From positions 1-12,493 of the forward strand of contig JAUPVY010000009.1 in NCBI GenBank assembly GCA_030916785.1: a DNA stretch of 12,493 bases. The letters run 5' to 3'. Position numbers and translations under genes: made by a program. Source of the stretch: Patescibacteria group bacterium. GTDB lineage: Bacteria; Patescibacteriota; Minisyncoccia; Phycocordibacterales; DATDWN01. Shown here in pieces: positions 6,159-12,286 of the stretch. How positions within the stretch are numbered: position 1 is the first letter of the stretch; every line of letters starts with the position of its first letter. The notes beneath the pieces were generated by a model. It had not been told where the DNA came from. It did no database searches and worked only from the letters and a program-made list of their open reading frames with translations.

Positions 6159-6539
6159 ATGCTTGATTTTCAACAAAAACGCAAGATTCGCAGTATGGCC
6201 TATAGTAGGGTAGTTATAGGTATTCTTTTGCTTGTGGTTTTGTTTATGGCACACTCAACTTGGACTGTTTATAAGAAAAAAATGGCGAGTGAGGAGATGA
6301 AAAATATATCATTACAGAATGTGGAGGACCTTCGGCAACGCAACAAAGATTTGGAATCCAAGATAAGCAGGCTCGACACAACTCCAGGCATAGAAGAGGA
6401 AATACGTTTGAAGTTTAATGTGGTTAAGGGGGATGAAAACATGGTGGTTATTGTAGAAGATGAAAGAGAAGAAACCTCAGCTACTGGTACAACAACCAGT
6501 TTTTGGCAGAAGATAAAAAATTTATTTGCCAATGAGTAG
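6159..6539 (+). CDS. FtsB/DivIC-like septum formation initiator
   Basis: FtsB/DivIC proteins are bitopic members of the divisome that bridge FtsL and FtsQ. The 126-residue product has a short basic cytoplasmic start (QQKRKIR), one membrane helix (about 16-34) and a heptad-like coiled coil (about 37-73, MKNISLQNVEDLRQRNKDLE). It then has the family's terminal motif GIEEEIRLKFNVVKGDENMVVIVE and a Ser/Thr-rich tail. A TTG at 6123 could lengthen it by 12 residues, but that codon is the -35 box and the ATG at 6159 is placed correctly behind the -10 box. The glutaredoxin gene follows with its own promoter. Confidence 0.85.
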   Translation: MLDFQQKRKIRSMAYSRVVIGILLLVVLFMAHSTWTVYKKKMASEEMKNISLQNVEDLRQRNKDLESKISRLDTTPGIEEEIRLKFNVVKGDENMVVIVEDEREETSATGTTTSFWQKIKNLFANE

Positions 6540-6543
6540 AATC

Positions 6544-6572
6544 TTGTAGTCAAATCAGTATTCCGATATACT
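6544..6572 (+). promoter_or_regulatory. Promoter of the glutaredoxin gene
   Basis: TTGTAG (6544-6549), a 17-base spacer and TATACT (6567-6572), just after the FtsB-like stop codon. The leader would be about 24 bases and ends in the A-rich start context TATAAAAAATATG. Confidence 0.5.
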
Positions 6573-6602
6573 AGTGAGACATTATTATTTTTTATAAAAA
6601 AT

Positions 6603-6839
6603 ATGAAGAAAGTAACCATCTATTCAACACCAACTTGTCACTACTGTAATTTAGCAAAGGATTATTTTAATGATAACCAGGTAAAATATGAGGCGTTTGA
6701 TGTGGCAAGTGATCTGGAGAAAAGAAAAGAGATGATGGAGAAATCGGGACAACTAGGGGTGCCTGTTATAACAATAGGTGATGAGGTAGTGGTTGGTTTC
6801 GACAGGTCCAGATTAGCGAAGCTCTTGGAAATAAACTAA
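6603..6839 (+). CDS. Glutaredoxin/NrdH-like thiol-disulfide protein
   Basis: The 78-residue protein is a minimal thioredoxin fold: beta strand KVTIYSTPTC, active-site CHYC (12-15), a helix (NLAKDYFNDN), the strand VKYEAFDV, the cis-proline motif GVPVI and the closing GFDRSRLAKLL. It would reduce disulfides in the cytoplasm, possibly for ribonucleotide reductase or peroxidases. Length and motifs match the NrdH/YruB-like group rather than glutathione-dependent glutaredoxins, but the sequence alone cannot decide the electron donor. Confidence 0.88.
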   Translation: MKKVTIYSTPTCHYCNLAKDYFNDNQVKYEAFDVASDLEKRKEMMEKSGQLGVPVITIGDEVVVGFDRSRLAKLLEIN

Positions 6840-6891
6840 GTATTTAGTTGGATATAACGAAACATAACTAGTAATATATTGCTCAATACCA

Positions 6892-6897
6892 TATAAT
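6892..6897 (+). promoter_or_regulatory. -10 box of a leaderless gene
   Basis: A perfect TATAAT ends exactly six bases before the ATG at 6904, so the first transcribed base should be at or next to the A of the start codon. No good -35 hexamer is visible. Confidence 0.55.
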
Positions 6898-6903
6898 ATA
6901 TGT

Positions 6904-7527
6904 ATGGGTAAAGTTGCTTTATCTAAAGCAGAAATAAAAGAAATAATAGGCCTTAGAAAAACAGGACACTCTTTAAATGAAATTAAAAGCATTGTTAATA
7001 GGGGATATGGAACAATATTCAGATATATAAAAGGTGTAGAAATTCTTCCTCAACATGAGCAAGAATGGAAAATAAAAAGGGGTGGTAGTAGAAAAAAGTC
7101 CCAAAAAGAATGGGAAGAGGCACGTACCAAGGCTGATGCTTTAGTTGGTGATTTTGGTTTAAAAGAAAGGATGCTGGTACTTTCTTGTTTGTATTGGGGT
7201 GAGGGTAATAAAAGAGAATTTAATGTTATAAATGGCGACCCAACTCTGATAAGAGTTATTGTTAGTTGTTTAGAAGACTTAGGGGTTTCTAGGGATGAAA
7301 TAAAAGTAAGTTTAAGGTTATTTAGTGATATAGGTAAAACAGAAGCGGTTAATTTTTGGACAAAAGAGCTTAATCTAATTAAAAACAGCATTACAAAATT
7401 TGAAATAATAGAAGGTAAAAAGAAGGGTAAATTAAGATATGGTATGTGTAGAGTTAGAATTAAAAAGGGAGGTAAACATTTCAAATTGATTATGAGTATG
7501 ATAGATTTAATTCGGTTGAAGGTTTAA
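6904..7527 (+). CDS. Helix-turn-helix protein with a LAGLIDADG-like motif
   Basis: The 207-residue protein begins with an HTH of the resolvase/sigma-region-4 type (about 7-43, LSKAEIKEIIGLRKTGHSLN ... GTIFRYIKG). The middle has VLSCLYWGEG (92-101), which resembles a single LAGLIDADG motif with its acidic Glu before the last Gly, followed by an alternating strand/helix region up to MCRVRIKKGGKHFKLIMSMI. LAGLIDADG proteins are homing endonucleases, but some, such as WhiA, have become regulators with an HTH. So it may be a nuclease, a recombination-linked protein or a transcription factor. It ends 4 bases before tRNA-Arg and has a leaderless-type promoter. The family assignment is from motif reading only. 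Confidence 0.55.
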   Translation: MGKVALSKAEIKEIIGLRKTGHSLNEIKSIVNRGYGTIFRYIKGVEILPQHEQEWKIKRGGSRKKSQKEWEEARTKADALVGDFGLKERMLVLSCLYWGEGNKREFNVINGDPTLIRVIVSCLEDLGVSRDEIKVSLRLFSDIGKTEAVNFWTKELNLIKNSITKFEIIEGKKKGKLRYGMCRVRIKKGGKHFKLIMSMIDLIRLKV

Positions 7528-7531
7528 AACA

Positions 7532-7606
7532 GCTGTCGTAGTTCAATGGATAGAACGAGGAGTTCCTAATTCCTAAATGCAGGTTCGATTCCTGCCGATG
7601 GCACCA
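7532..7606 (+). tRNA. tRNA-Arg (anticodon CCT)
   Basis: A complete cloverleaf. The acceptor pairs 7532-7538 with 7596-7602 (two G-U pairs). The D stem is GTTC/GAAC. The anticodon stem AGGAG/TTCCT has the loop TTCCTAA, with T33 and anticodon CCT at 7565-7567. The T arm is GCAGG-TTCGATT-CCTGC. The discriminator is A and CCA is encoded (7604-7606). It reads the AGG codon. No U-run terminator follows directly; a GC-rich repeat element begins just after it. Confidence 0.93.
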
Positions 7607-7607
7607 A
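7588..7607 (+). repeat. Direct repeat, copy 1 (tRNA-Arg 3' end)
   Basis: ATTCCTGCCGATGGCACCAA, the T-loop/acceptor end of tRNA-Arg, recurs at 7765-7786 with one substitution and a 2-base insertion; the last 13 bases are identical. Integrases that target tRNA 3' ends leave such repeats (attL/attR). Confidence 0.65.
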
Positions 7608-7764
7608 AATTTGTAAAGCACAATTTTGTGCATCGGAGTAAGGCAATATTATTGCCTTACGTCAGGAATCGAAAAGCGGAGCGGGGAACCAAGCCAACAG
7701 GCTGGGTCGCGAGCTGTGGACACAACCAAAACGAACGACGGTGAGTTTTGAGTTGCGGAAGGAT
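7607..7764. mobile_element. GC-rich hairpin-rich element behind tRNA-Arg, possible integrated remnant
   Basis: This stretch lies between two copies of the tRNA 3' end. It holds the palindrome GCACAATTTTGTGC (7618-7631), a perfect 10-bp hairpin GTAAGGCAAT/ATTGCCTTAC (7638-7660), an inverted copy of the tRNA T-arm (7663-7673) and the hairpin AGCC-AACA-GGCT near 7692-7703. Bases 7661-7790 are about 55% G+C by hand count, well above the neighbours. No ORF is credible inside. It could be an excisable or decayed element, a structured RNA co-transcribed with the tRNA, or a family of tRNA-linked repeats. Confidence 0.4.
7663..7673 (-). repeat. Inverted copy of the tRNA-Arg T-arm
   Basis: CAGGAATCGAA is the exact reverse complement of 7584-7594 (TTCGATTCCTG) in tRNA-Arg. 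In a joint transcript the two could pair over 11 bp and compete with the tRNA fold. Confidence 0.55.
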
Positions 7765-7786
7765 ATTCCCCTCCCGATGGCACCAA
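7765..7786 (+). repeat. Direct repeat, copy 2 of the tRNA-Arg 3' end
   Basis: The copy ends in CCGATGGCACCAA, identical to the tRNA acceptor strand with CCA. It is preceded by a T-arm-like hairpin (7757-7762 with 7769-7774, one mismatch). The promoter of the next gene starts 4 bases after it. Confidence 0.65.
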
Positions 7787-7790
7787 TATT

Positions 7791-7819
7791 TTGATTTTTT
7801 GCCTTGTTTTTGTTACTAT
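7791..7819 (+). promoter_or_regulatory. Promoter of a leaderless small membrane protein gene
   Basis: TTGATT (7791-7796), a 17-base spacer and TACTAT (7814-7819), which ends six bases before the ATG at 7826. The placement fixes the start codon and rules out the upstream TTG of the same frame at 7748. Confidence 0.65.
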
Positions 7820-7825
7820 ATACCC

Positions 7826-8092
7826 ATGTCACCAGAAGATAAAGAACTTTTACAAAGGAGTGTTGAGCTTGCAGAAGAGAACAATGAGATGTTGCGTGCT
7901 ATAAGGCGCTCCATGCGTTTTGCACGTATTATGAGCATAATATACTGGGTTTTTATCATTGGTTCTGCTGTGGGGGCATATTACTTGATTCAGCCATATG
8001 TAGACACTCTTACCGGGGTATATGGAGGAGCCAAAGATGGTTTAGGTAATTTTGGCTCTGTTTTGGACAGTTTTAATGATTTAAATAAATAG
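7826..8092 (+). CDS. Small single-pass membrane protein
   Basis: The 88-residue product starts with an acidic/amphipathic helix (SPEDKELLQRSVELAEENNE), then a basic patch (RAIRRSMRFAR), one membrane helix (about 34-56, IMSIIYWVFIIGSAVGAYYL), and a Gly-rich hydrophilic tail. The basic patch before the helix predicts a cytoplasmic N-terminus. I do not recognise a functional domain; similar short proteins occur, as I recall, in Parcubacteria. It is encoded alone between the tRNA-linked element and a convergent HNH-like gene (stops 3 bases apart). Confidence 0.75.
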   Translation: MSPEDKELLQRSVELAEENNEMLRAIRRSMRFARIMSIIYWVFIIGSAVGAYYLIQPYVDTLTGVYGGAKDGLGNFGSVLDSFNDLNK

Positions 8093-8095
8093 TTT

Positions 8096-8476
8096 TTAAA
8101 AATCTAGCGTTCTTCCTTTGTAATTCAGTGCCTCTTTGAGGAACAATTCATCATTCTTAGAACTGTGTTCTATCATGTGACAGTTTGCACATAACAAAAT
8201 ACATTTTTGCATTTCTGTTTTTATTGAATCCCAGCTTTTATTTGCTACACTTCCGATAATAAAATCTTTTGTATCTGAATTTTTGTGATGGAATTGTAAA
8301 GCGGCTTGATTTCCATGCCAGCCACATTTTGTGCATTTGCCACCAAGCATTTTGATGGCAGCTGCTTTAGCTCTAAACCTTCGTATTTTTGTATTACATG
8401 CTCCACACCTGTTTGTTTGTCTTTGCTGCTTTCCGTAATGCTTAAATTCTTTATTACATAATCTGCAAATTAACAT
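8096..8476 (-). CDS. HNH-type zinc-finger nuclease-like protein
   Basis: The 126-residue protein has CRLC (4-7) with RCGAC (24-27), a likely first zinc site. A canonical HNH core follows: CTKC (48-51), FHH (62-64) with nearby N67/D69, LLCANCH (94-100) and a final His104. HNH proteins of this size are homing endonucleases, phage nucleases or restriction-like enzymes; catalytic His residues are present, so it may be active. It is encoded between two tRNA genes on the opposite strand to both and has its own leaderless promoter, consistent with an independently mobile gene. No associated methylase or immunity gene is visible. Confidence 0.8.
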   Translation of the reverse strand: MLICRLCNKEFKHYGKQQRQTNRCGACNTKIRRFRAKAAAIKMLGGKCTKCGWHGNQAALQFHHKNSDTKDFIIGSVANKSWDSIKTEMQKCILLCANCHMIEHSSKNDELFLKEALNYKGRTLDF

Positions 8477-8482
8477 GATTTT

Positions 8483-8512
8483 AGTATAGCATTATATGCT
8501 CTACTATATCAA
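8483..8512 (-). promoter_or_regulatory. Promoter of the HNH-like gene (leaderless)
   Basis: On the minus strand TTGATA (8512-8507), an 18-base spacer and TATACT (8488-8483), which ends exactly six bases before the ATG (8476-8474). Confidence 0.65.
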
Positions 8513-8527
8513 TTAAAACATTGAATA

Positions 8528-8556
8528 TTGCAAAAAATCGCACTTTTAAGTAATAT
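8528..8556 (+). promoter_or_regulatory. Promoter of tRNA-Phe
   Basis: TTGCAA (8528-8533), a 17-base spacer and TAATAT (8551-8556). Transcription would start within about four bases of the mature tRNA 5' end at 8566. Confidence 0.6.
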
Positions 8557-8565
8557 AGGTTGATT

Positions 8566-8641
8566 GCCGAGGTAACTCAGTTGGTAGAGTGTTTCCCTGA
8601 AGAGGAAAAAGTCGGCGGTTCGAGCCCGCCCCTCGGCACCA
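8566..8641 (+). tRNA. tRNA-Phe (anticodon GAA)
   Basis: A complete cloverleaf. The perfect acceptor is GCCGAGG/CCTCGGC. The D stem is ACTC/GAGT. The anticodon stem TTTCC/GGAAA has the loop CTGAAGA, giving anticodon GAA at 8599-8601. The T arm is GGCGG-TTCGAGC-CCGCC. The discriminator is A and CCA is encoded. It has its own promoter and the perfect terminator at 8642-8679, so it is a single-gene transcript. Confidence 0.95.
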
Positions 8642-8679
8642 ATAAAAACAAACCACTCTCTTGAGTGGTTTGTTTTTAT
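8642..8679. terminator. Bidirectional terminator between tRNA-Phe and hsp20
   Basis: A perfect 17-bp stem (8642-8658 with 8663-8679) with a TCTT loop. The stem ends in A5/T5 tracts, so it gives a U-run in both directions. It ends tRNA-Phe on the plus strand and the valS-prsW-hsp20 operon on the minus strand. Confidence 0.88.
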
Positions 8680-8690
8680 AGAAATTATAT

Positions 8691-9170
8691 TTATCCTTTA
8701 ACTTTTAGACGGGTCTGTCTGTTCTTATCTATCTTAGGTAGTTTTATTATGAGTAGTCCATGTTTTTCTACTGCTTCTGCTTCCTCTACTTCAACCTCCG
8801 CAGGTAACATGATGGTTCGAGAAAAAGATCCCCAGTATAATTCTTGATGAAAATAGTCCTCATCTTTTATAAATCGTTCTGTCTCTCGCTTTCCTTTTAT
8901 TGTGACCATGTCACGAGTGATGGCAATATCCAAATCTTCTGGTTTTACCCCGGCAACCATGCTTTTTATTATGATTTCTGTAGGAGTTTGGTATAGATCG
9001 ACAGTAAGCTGTCCTTCCTCGACTGATTCATCATCAAACCAAGCTTCACCACCGGAACTTGTTTTGGTTGGTGTCTTTGCAGGAGTAGTTTCTTCCATGT
9101 CAGATTCTAATGGTTCGTCCATCTTAATACTTCCAGTCAGTTTTTCAAAAAACGATCTATTGTCTTTCAT
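8691..9170 (-). CDS. Small heat shock protein, Hsp20/alpha-crystallin family
   Basis: Small heat shock proteins are ATP-independent holdases that bind unfolding proteins as large oligomers. The 159-residue product has a charged, low-complexity N-terminal arm (about 1-52, rich in E, T and K) and an alpha-crystallin domain (about 53-147). The domain includes LTVDLYQTPTEIIIKSMVAG, the conserved FHQELYWGSFSRTIMLP (107-123) and GLLIIKLPK (138-146). The C-terminal tail has only LKV as a possible I-x-I substitute. It is the last gene of the valS operon, 16 bases after the PrsW-like gene. The start context is AAAAACAAAAATTATG without Shine-Dalgarno. Confidence 0.93.
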   Translation of the reverse strand: MKDNRSFFEKLTGSIKMDEPLESDMEETTPAKTPTKTSSGGEAWFDDESVEEGQLTVDLYQTPTEIIIKSMVAGVKPEDLDIAITRDMVTIKGKRETERFIKDEDYFHQELYWGSFSRTIMLPAEVEVEEAEAVEKHGLLIIKLPKIDKNRQTRLKVKG

Positions 9171-9186
9171 AATTTTTGTTTTTAAA

Positions 9187-9924
9187 TTAATTTAGGGGAT
9201 TGTTAAAAATTTTAGTTTCTCTCAAGTGTTTTACTTTTTCAAACATTAGAAGCAAAACAACTATTCCAATCCAGACCATTCCGAATACAAAGAAAATATT
9301 TCTATCTGCTCCACTAATTATAAATAAATTGAACGCAGTATGCAACACGATTGCAATAATCATTCCAGAAATACCGTAAATTATTTTTTCTGTTCGAGTC
9401 CTGTAGAAAGCTAGAGCGAGCATTATACCCATAGCACCCGAAGACATTATGTGTAAAAGACTTGCACCTATGAATCGCAGATTGCTGTGAACTATCAGAT
9501 TCAAAAAATCTCCACTAGACACTGATGGTATTAAAAACAGGGTGTTTTCAAATGTTACAAAACCTAGAGCTGATACAATAAGGTATATGATGTCGTCTAC
9601 TGGTTCATCAGTCACTTTTTTATTTCTTAGTGCTATGAAATAAACTAGTCCAAATTTCATTATCTCTTCTATTGCTGCCCAGATAGTGAATGATAGAGCC
9701 TGCTGGTTTAATATGTATTCATATACTAGTTTTTGAATAGGTAGCACAAAAAGCACTGCGAGCATTCCTCCGAGGAATGACAGAGTGATCATTTTGGCGG
9801 GTTCTGGATGAATGTCTTCCTTAAGCCAAAACCAAAGCCAGATTAAGGCGGGTAGAAGTCCGAGTATAAAAGCTAGAAAGAACGGATATTTTTGTAGAAA
9901 ATTTAATACTGTGTCTAAAGGCAT
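9187..9924 (-). CDS. PrsW-family intramembrane metalloprotease-like protein
   Basis: PrsW proteins are multipass membrane proteases of the CPBP/Abi superfamily; the B. subtilis member cuts the anti-sigma factor RsiW. The 245-residue product is very hydrophobic, with about 7-8 membrane helices. It shows the typical KEDIHPEP after the first helix (35-42), EEIMK (86-90, the ExxxK-type catalytic motif), FVTFE (122-126), His158 in a later helix and HTAFN (195-199). The conserved Glu and His residues are all present, so activity is likely. Its ATG overlaps the valS stop in TAATG, which suggests coupled translation. The target is unknown; no anti-sigma factor gene is visible nearby. Confidence 0.85.
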   Translation of the reverse strand: MPLDTVLNFLQKYPFFLAFILGLLPALIWLWFWLKEDIHPEPAKMITLSFLGGMLAVLFVLPIQKLVYEYILNQQALSFTIWAAIEEIMKFGLVYFIALRNKKVTDEPVDDIIYLIVSALGFVTFENTLFLIPSVSSGDFLNLIVHSNLRFIGASLLHIMSSGAMGIMLALAFYRTRTEKIIYGISGMIIAIVLHTAFNLFIISGADRNIFFVFGMVWIGIVVLLLMFEKVKHLRETKIFNNPLN

Positions 9925-12035
9925 TAATTGTTTTTAGTTGGCCATGTGGTGACCATTAATAATTCTTTCTTATCCATATTTTGCCATATCTCTTCAGTAA
10001 TAAAAGGCATAAACGGATGTAGAAGTTTTAGGGATGTTTCTAGTATGTGGCGCAGGGCGTATTGTGCTGATTTTACCGTGTCAGTACTCTCATTTTTGAG
10101 TTTATTTTTTGACTCTTCTATTATTTTATCAGCAAAAGTATGCCAAACATAGTGGTAAATTTTTTCGGCAGCAAGATAGAACCTGTACTCATTCATGTCT
10201 TTGGTTGTGTCTTCTACTAGGGAATCAAGTTCATTCAGGTTTTTTGCGTCATCCTCCTCAATAGTTTCGGGCTTCGTACCATCCCAATTTTCAGTACTAG
10301 ACAATACAAACCTAGTTATGTTCCATATTTTATTTGCAAAGTGTTTATAAGCTTTCACTTTATCTTCTTGAAGTGCCAAGTCTGTTCCTGGAGTATTTCC
10401 AACGATAAGAGCCATGCGCAACGCATCTGTTCCGTACTTTTCTGTTAGGTCTAGGGGATTAACTACATTACCTTTGGATTTGCTCATTTTTTTGCCATGA
10501 GCATCATTAACAAGTCCGTGTAGGTAAACTGTGTTGAACGGAGCTTTGCCAGACAGATACAGTCCAAATATAATCATTCTTGGTACCCATTTAAATATAA
10601 GGTCGTGTCCAGTTTCCATAATATCGGTTGGGTAGTAAGAAGATAGATCTTTATTTTCGGGATATTCAGTTATTGTCAGTGGCCACTGTCCACTTGAAAA
10701 CCAAGTATCAAATGTATCCACATCAGACACCCAACCTTCTCCCTCTGGTTTTTCTTTGCTTGCTTTTACTTCATTGTCTCTAAACCAAGCGGGGATAGGA
10801 ATACCCCAAACAATCTGGCGGGAGATGTTCCAGTCTATAGTATTGTTCATCCAGTATCTGAATATTTTCTCATAGTTATCAGGAATGAATTTTACTTCTC
10901 CTTTATCTACTGACTCTAGTGCCATTTTGGCTAAGGGCTCCATTTTTACAAACCACTGGTCTTTTATTTGTGGTTCTATAATAGTGTTGCACTTGTAGCA
11001 CTTTTTAACCACATTTTTATATTTATCGTCCACACGCACAAGGAGGCCTTTTGAGTTTAATTTCTCTACAATTTTAGGGCGTGCATCTTTTATGTTCATT
11101 CCTGCAAATTCTTCTGCAATTGGGAGAAGTTTTCCTCGCCAGTCTATGATTTGTTCTATTTCTAGGTTGTACTTTTGGGCTAGTTCAAAGTCTACTTGTG
11201 AATGCCATGGTGTAATCGTCATAACTCCCGTACCAAACTCCATATCAACCACTGAATCTTTTATTACAGTTGCCTCAATTGGGCCGTTTATCCACTCAAC
11301 CGTCATTTTTTGACCATGTGTGTACTCTGCGTATCTTTTATCGTCAGGATGCATGACAACATATTTGTCTCCAAATTTGGTTTCTGGTCTTACTGTTCCT
11401 ATTTCGAACGGACCATATTTGAAATAATAGAAAAGGGAAGACTCTTCTGTCGATTCTGTTTCCACTTCTGATAGGGAAGTCTGATGTTTTGAACACCAGT
11501 TGATTGCTCTCTTGCCACGATAAGCCAATCCTTCGTTAAACATTTTTATGAAAGTGTCTTGTGTTTTATTTACAACATAAGGATCTAGGGTAAATTTCTC
11601 ACGAGACCAATCACAAGAGGCACCAATAGAACGCACCTGAGATTCCATATTTTTTTTATTTTCTAGTGTGAAGGCAAGAATTTCGTTGTAGAGATCTTTG
11701 GGGTCCATTCCAAATCTTGAGCGGCCTTCTTTTTCAAGTTTTTTTTCGTAAACAACTTGAGTTTCAAAGCCAGCGTGATCTGCACCTGGTAACCAAAGAG
11801 TTTTGAAACCCATCATTCTTTTGAACCTTATCATGATGTCTTCCAGGGTAATAAAAAGAGCGTGGCCAGCATGTAGGTTGCCATTAGCATTTGGAGGGGG
11901 CATTACTATTGTAAAACGTTCGGCATCAGGGTTTTTGGAGTTATCTGGGTTAAAAAAACCACTGTCTTCCCAAAGTTTGTATATGTTTCCTTCCGTATCT
12001 TTTGGATTATACGGCGACAAGAATATATCTTTCAT
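9924..12035 (-). CDS. valS: Valine-tRNA ligase (short form)
   Basis: ValRS charges tRNA-Val with valine. The 703-residue protein has the class I HIGH motif as HAGH (55-58, in PPPNANGNLHAGHA) and KMSKS (516-520). The CP1 editing domain lies between them with TVRPET (214-219) and GTGVMTITPWHSQVDFE, followed by the zinc-like CYKC (346-349) and the anticodon-binding helical domain ending with HPFMPFITEEIWQ. E. coli ValRS has about 950 residues, and the C-terminal coiled-coil arm is absent here, which I associate with CPR genomes. The usual Asp after His in the editing loop is Ser279. It is the first gene of the valS-prsW-hsp20 operon. Confidence 0.96.
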   Translation of the reverse strand: MKDIFLSPYNPKDTEGNIYKLWEDSGFFNPDNSKNPDAERFTIVMPPPNANGNLHAGHALFITLEDIMIRFKRMMGFKTLWLPGADHAGFETQVVYEKKLEKEGRSRFGMDPKDLYNEILAFTLENKKNMESQVRSIGASCDWSREKFTLDPYVVNKTQDTFIKMFNEGLAYRGKRAINWCSKHQTSLSEVETESTEESSLFYYFKYGPFEIGTVRPETKFGDKYVVMHPDDKRYAEYTHGQKMTVEWINGPIEATVIKDSVVDMEFGTGVMTITPWHSQVDFELAQKYNLEIEQIIDWRGKLLPIAEEFAGMNIKDARPKIVEKLNSKGLLVRVDDKYKNVVKKCYKCNTIIEPQIKDQWFVKMEPLAKMALESVDKGEVKFIPDNYEKIFRYWMNNTIDWNISRQIVWGIPIPAWFRDNEVKASKEKPEGEGWVSDVDTFDTWFSSGQWPLTITEYPENKDLSSYYPTDIMETGHDLIFKWVPRMIIFGLYLSGKAPFNTVYLHGLVNDAHGKKMSKSKGNVVNPLDLTEKYGTDALRMALIVGNTPGTDLALQEDKVKAYKHFANKIWNITRFVLSSTENWDGTKPETIEEDDAKNLNELDSLVEDTTKDMNEYRFYLAAEKIYHYVWHTFADKIIEESKNKLKNESTDTVKSAQYALRHILETSLKLLHPFMPFITEEIWQNMDKKELLMVTTWPTKNN

Positions 12036-12041
12036 TTATTT

Positions 12042-12050
12042 AGAATATCA
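12042..12050 (-). promoter_or_regulatory. Extended -10 promoter of valS (leaderless)
   Basis: On the minus strand TGATATTCT, an extended -10 box. TATTCT (12047-12042) ends exactly six bases before the ATG at 12035. No good -35 hexamer is visible. It would drive the three-gene minus-strand operon. Confidence 0.6.
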
Positions 12051-12286
12051 CAACAGCTCAATATGTGGTAGTTTGAGGATTAATGAGAAAATCGATGAAA
12101 TATCACCATAAAAGACATGTCCTTTATATTATCACACAGAATGTCCTTTTAATTATTTTTTCAGATAAGTCCTATTTAGCAATGTTAAAACCGGATTAAG
12201 AAAAGTATTTTTTGTTGTAAAGGACATAAAAGAAAAATATGGCTATAAACAAGGATTTAATGAAAGTCACTACTTTTTTAAAGCTA
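12051..12286. promoter_or_regulatory. Intergenic control region with repeated ATGTCCTTTA motifs
   Basis: No credible gene is present. ATGTCCTTTA occurs at 12117-12126 (within the palindrome GACATGTC, 12114-12121) and in exact inverted form at 12218-12227. Near copies are ATGTCCTTTT at 12141-12150 and AAGTCCTATT at 12167-12176. Such clustered copies between divergent genes look like binding sites for one regulator. A 22-codon frame (12239-12307) is considered spurious. Confidence 0.4.

Noticed and set aside
7607..7790. tmRNA, RNase P RNA or a group I intron
   Set aside because: No alanine-type G-U pair or tag ORF, no RNase P conserved blocks, and the tRNA itself is uninterrupted, so no intron is needed.
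7748..7825. TTG start for the small membrane protein, extending through the tRNA-end repeat
   Set aside because: The -35/-10 promoter lies within this stretch and places the start at ATG 7826.
8902..9195. Open frames opposite hsp20, valS, secA and others
   Set aside because: They lie wholly antisense to genes with strong family motifs and have no promoter or family features of their own.
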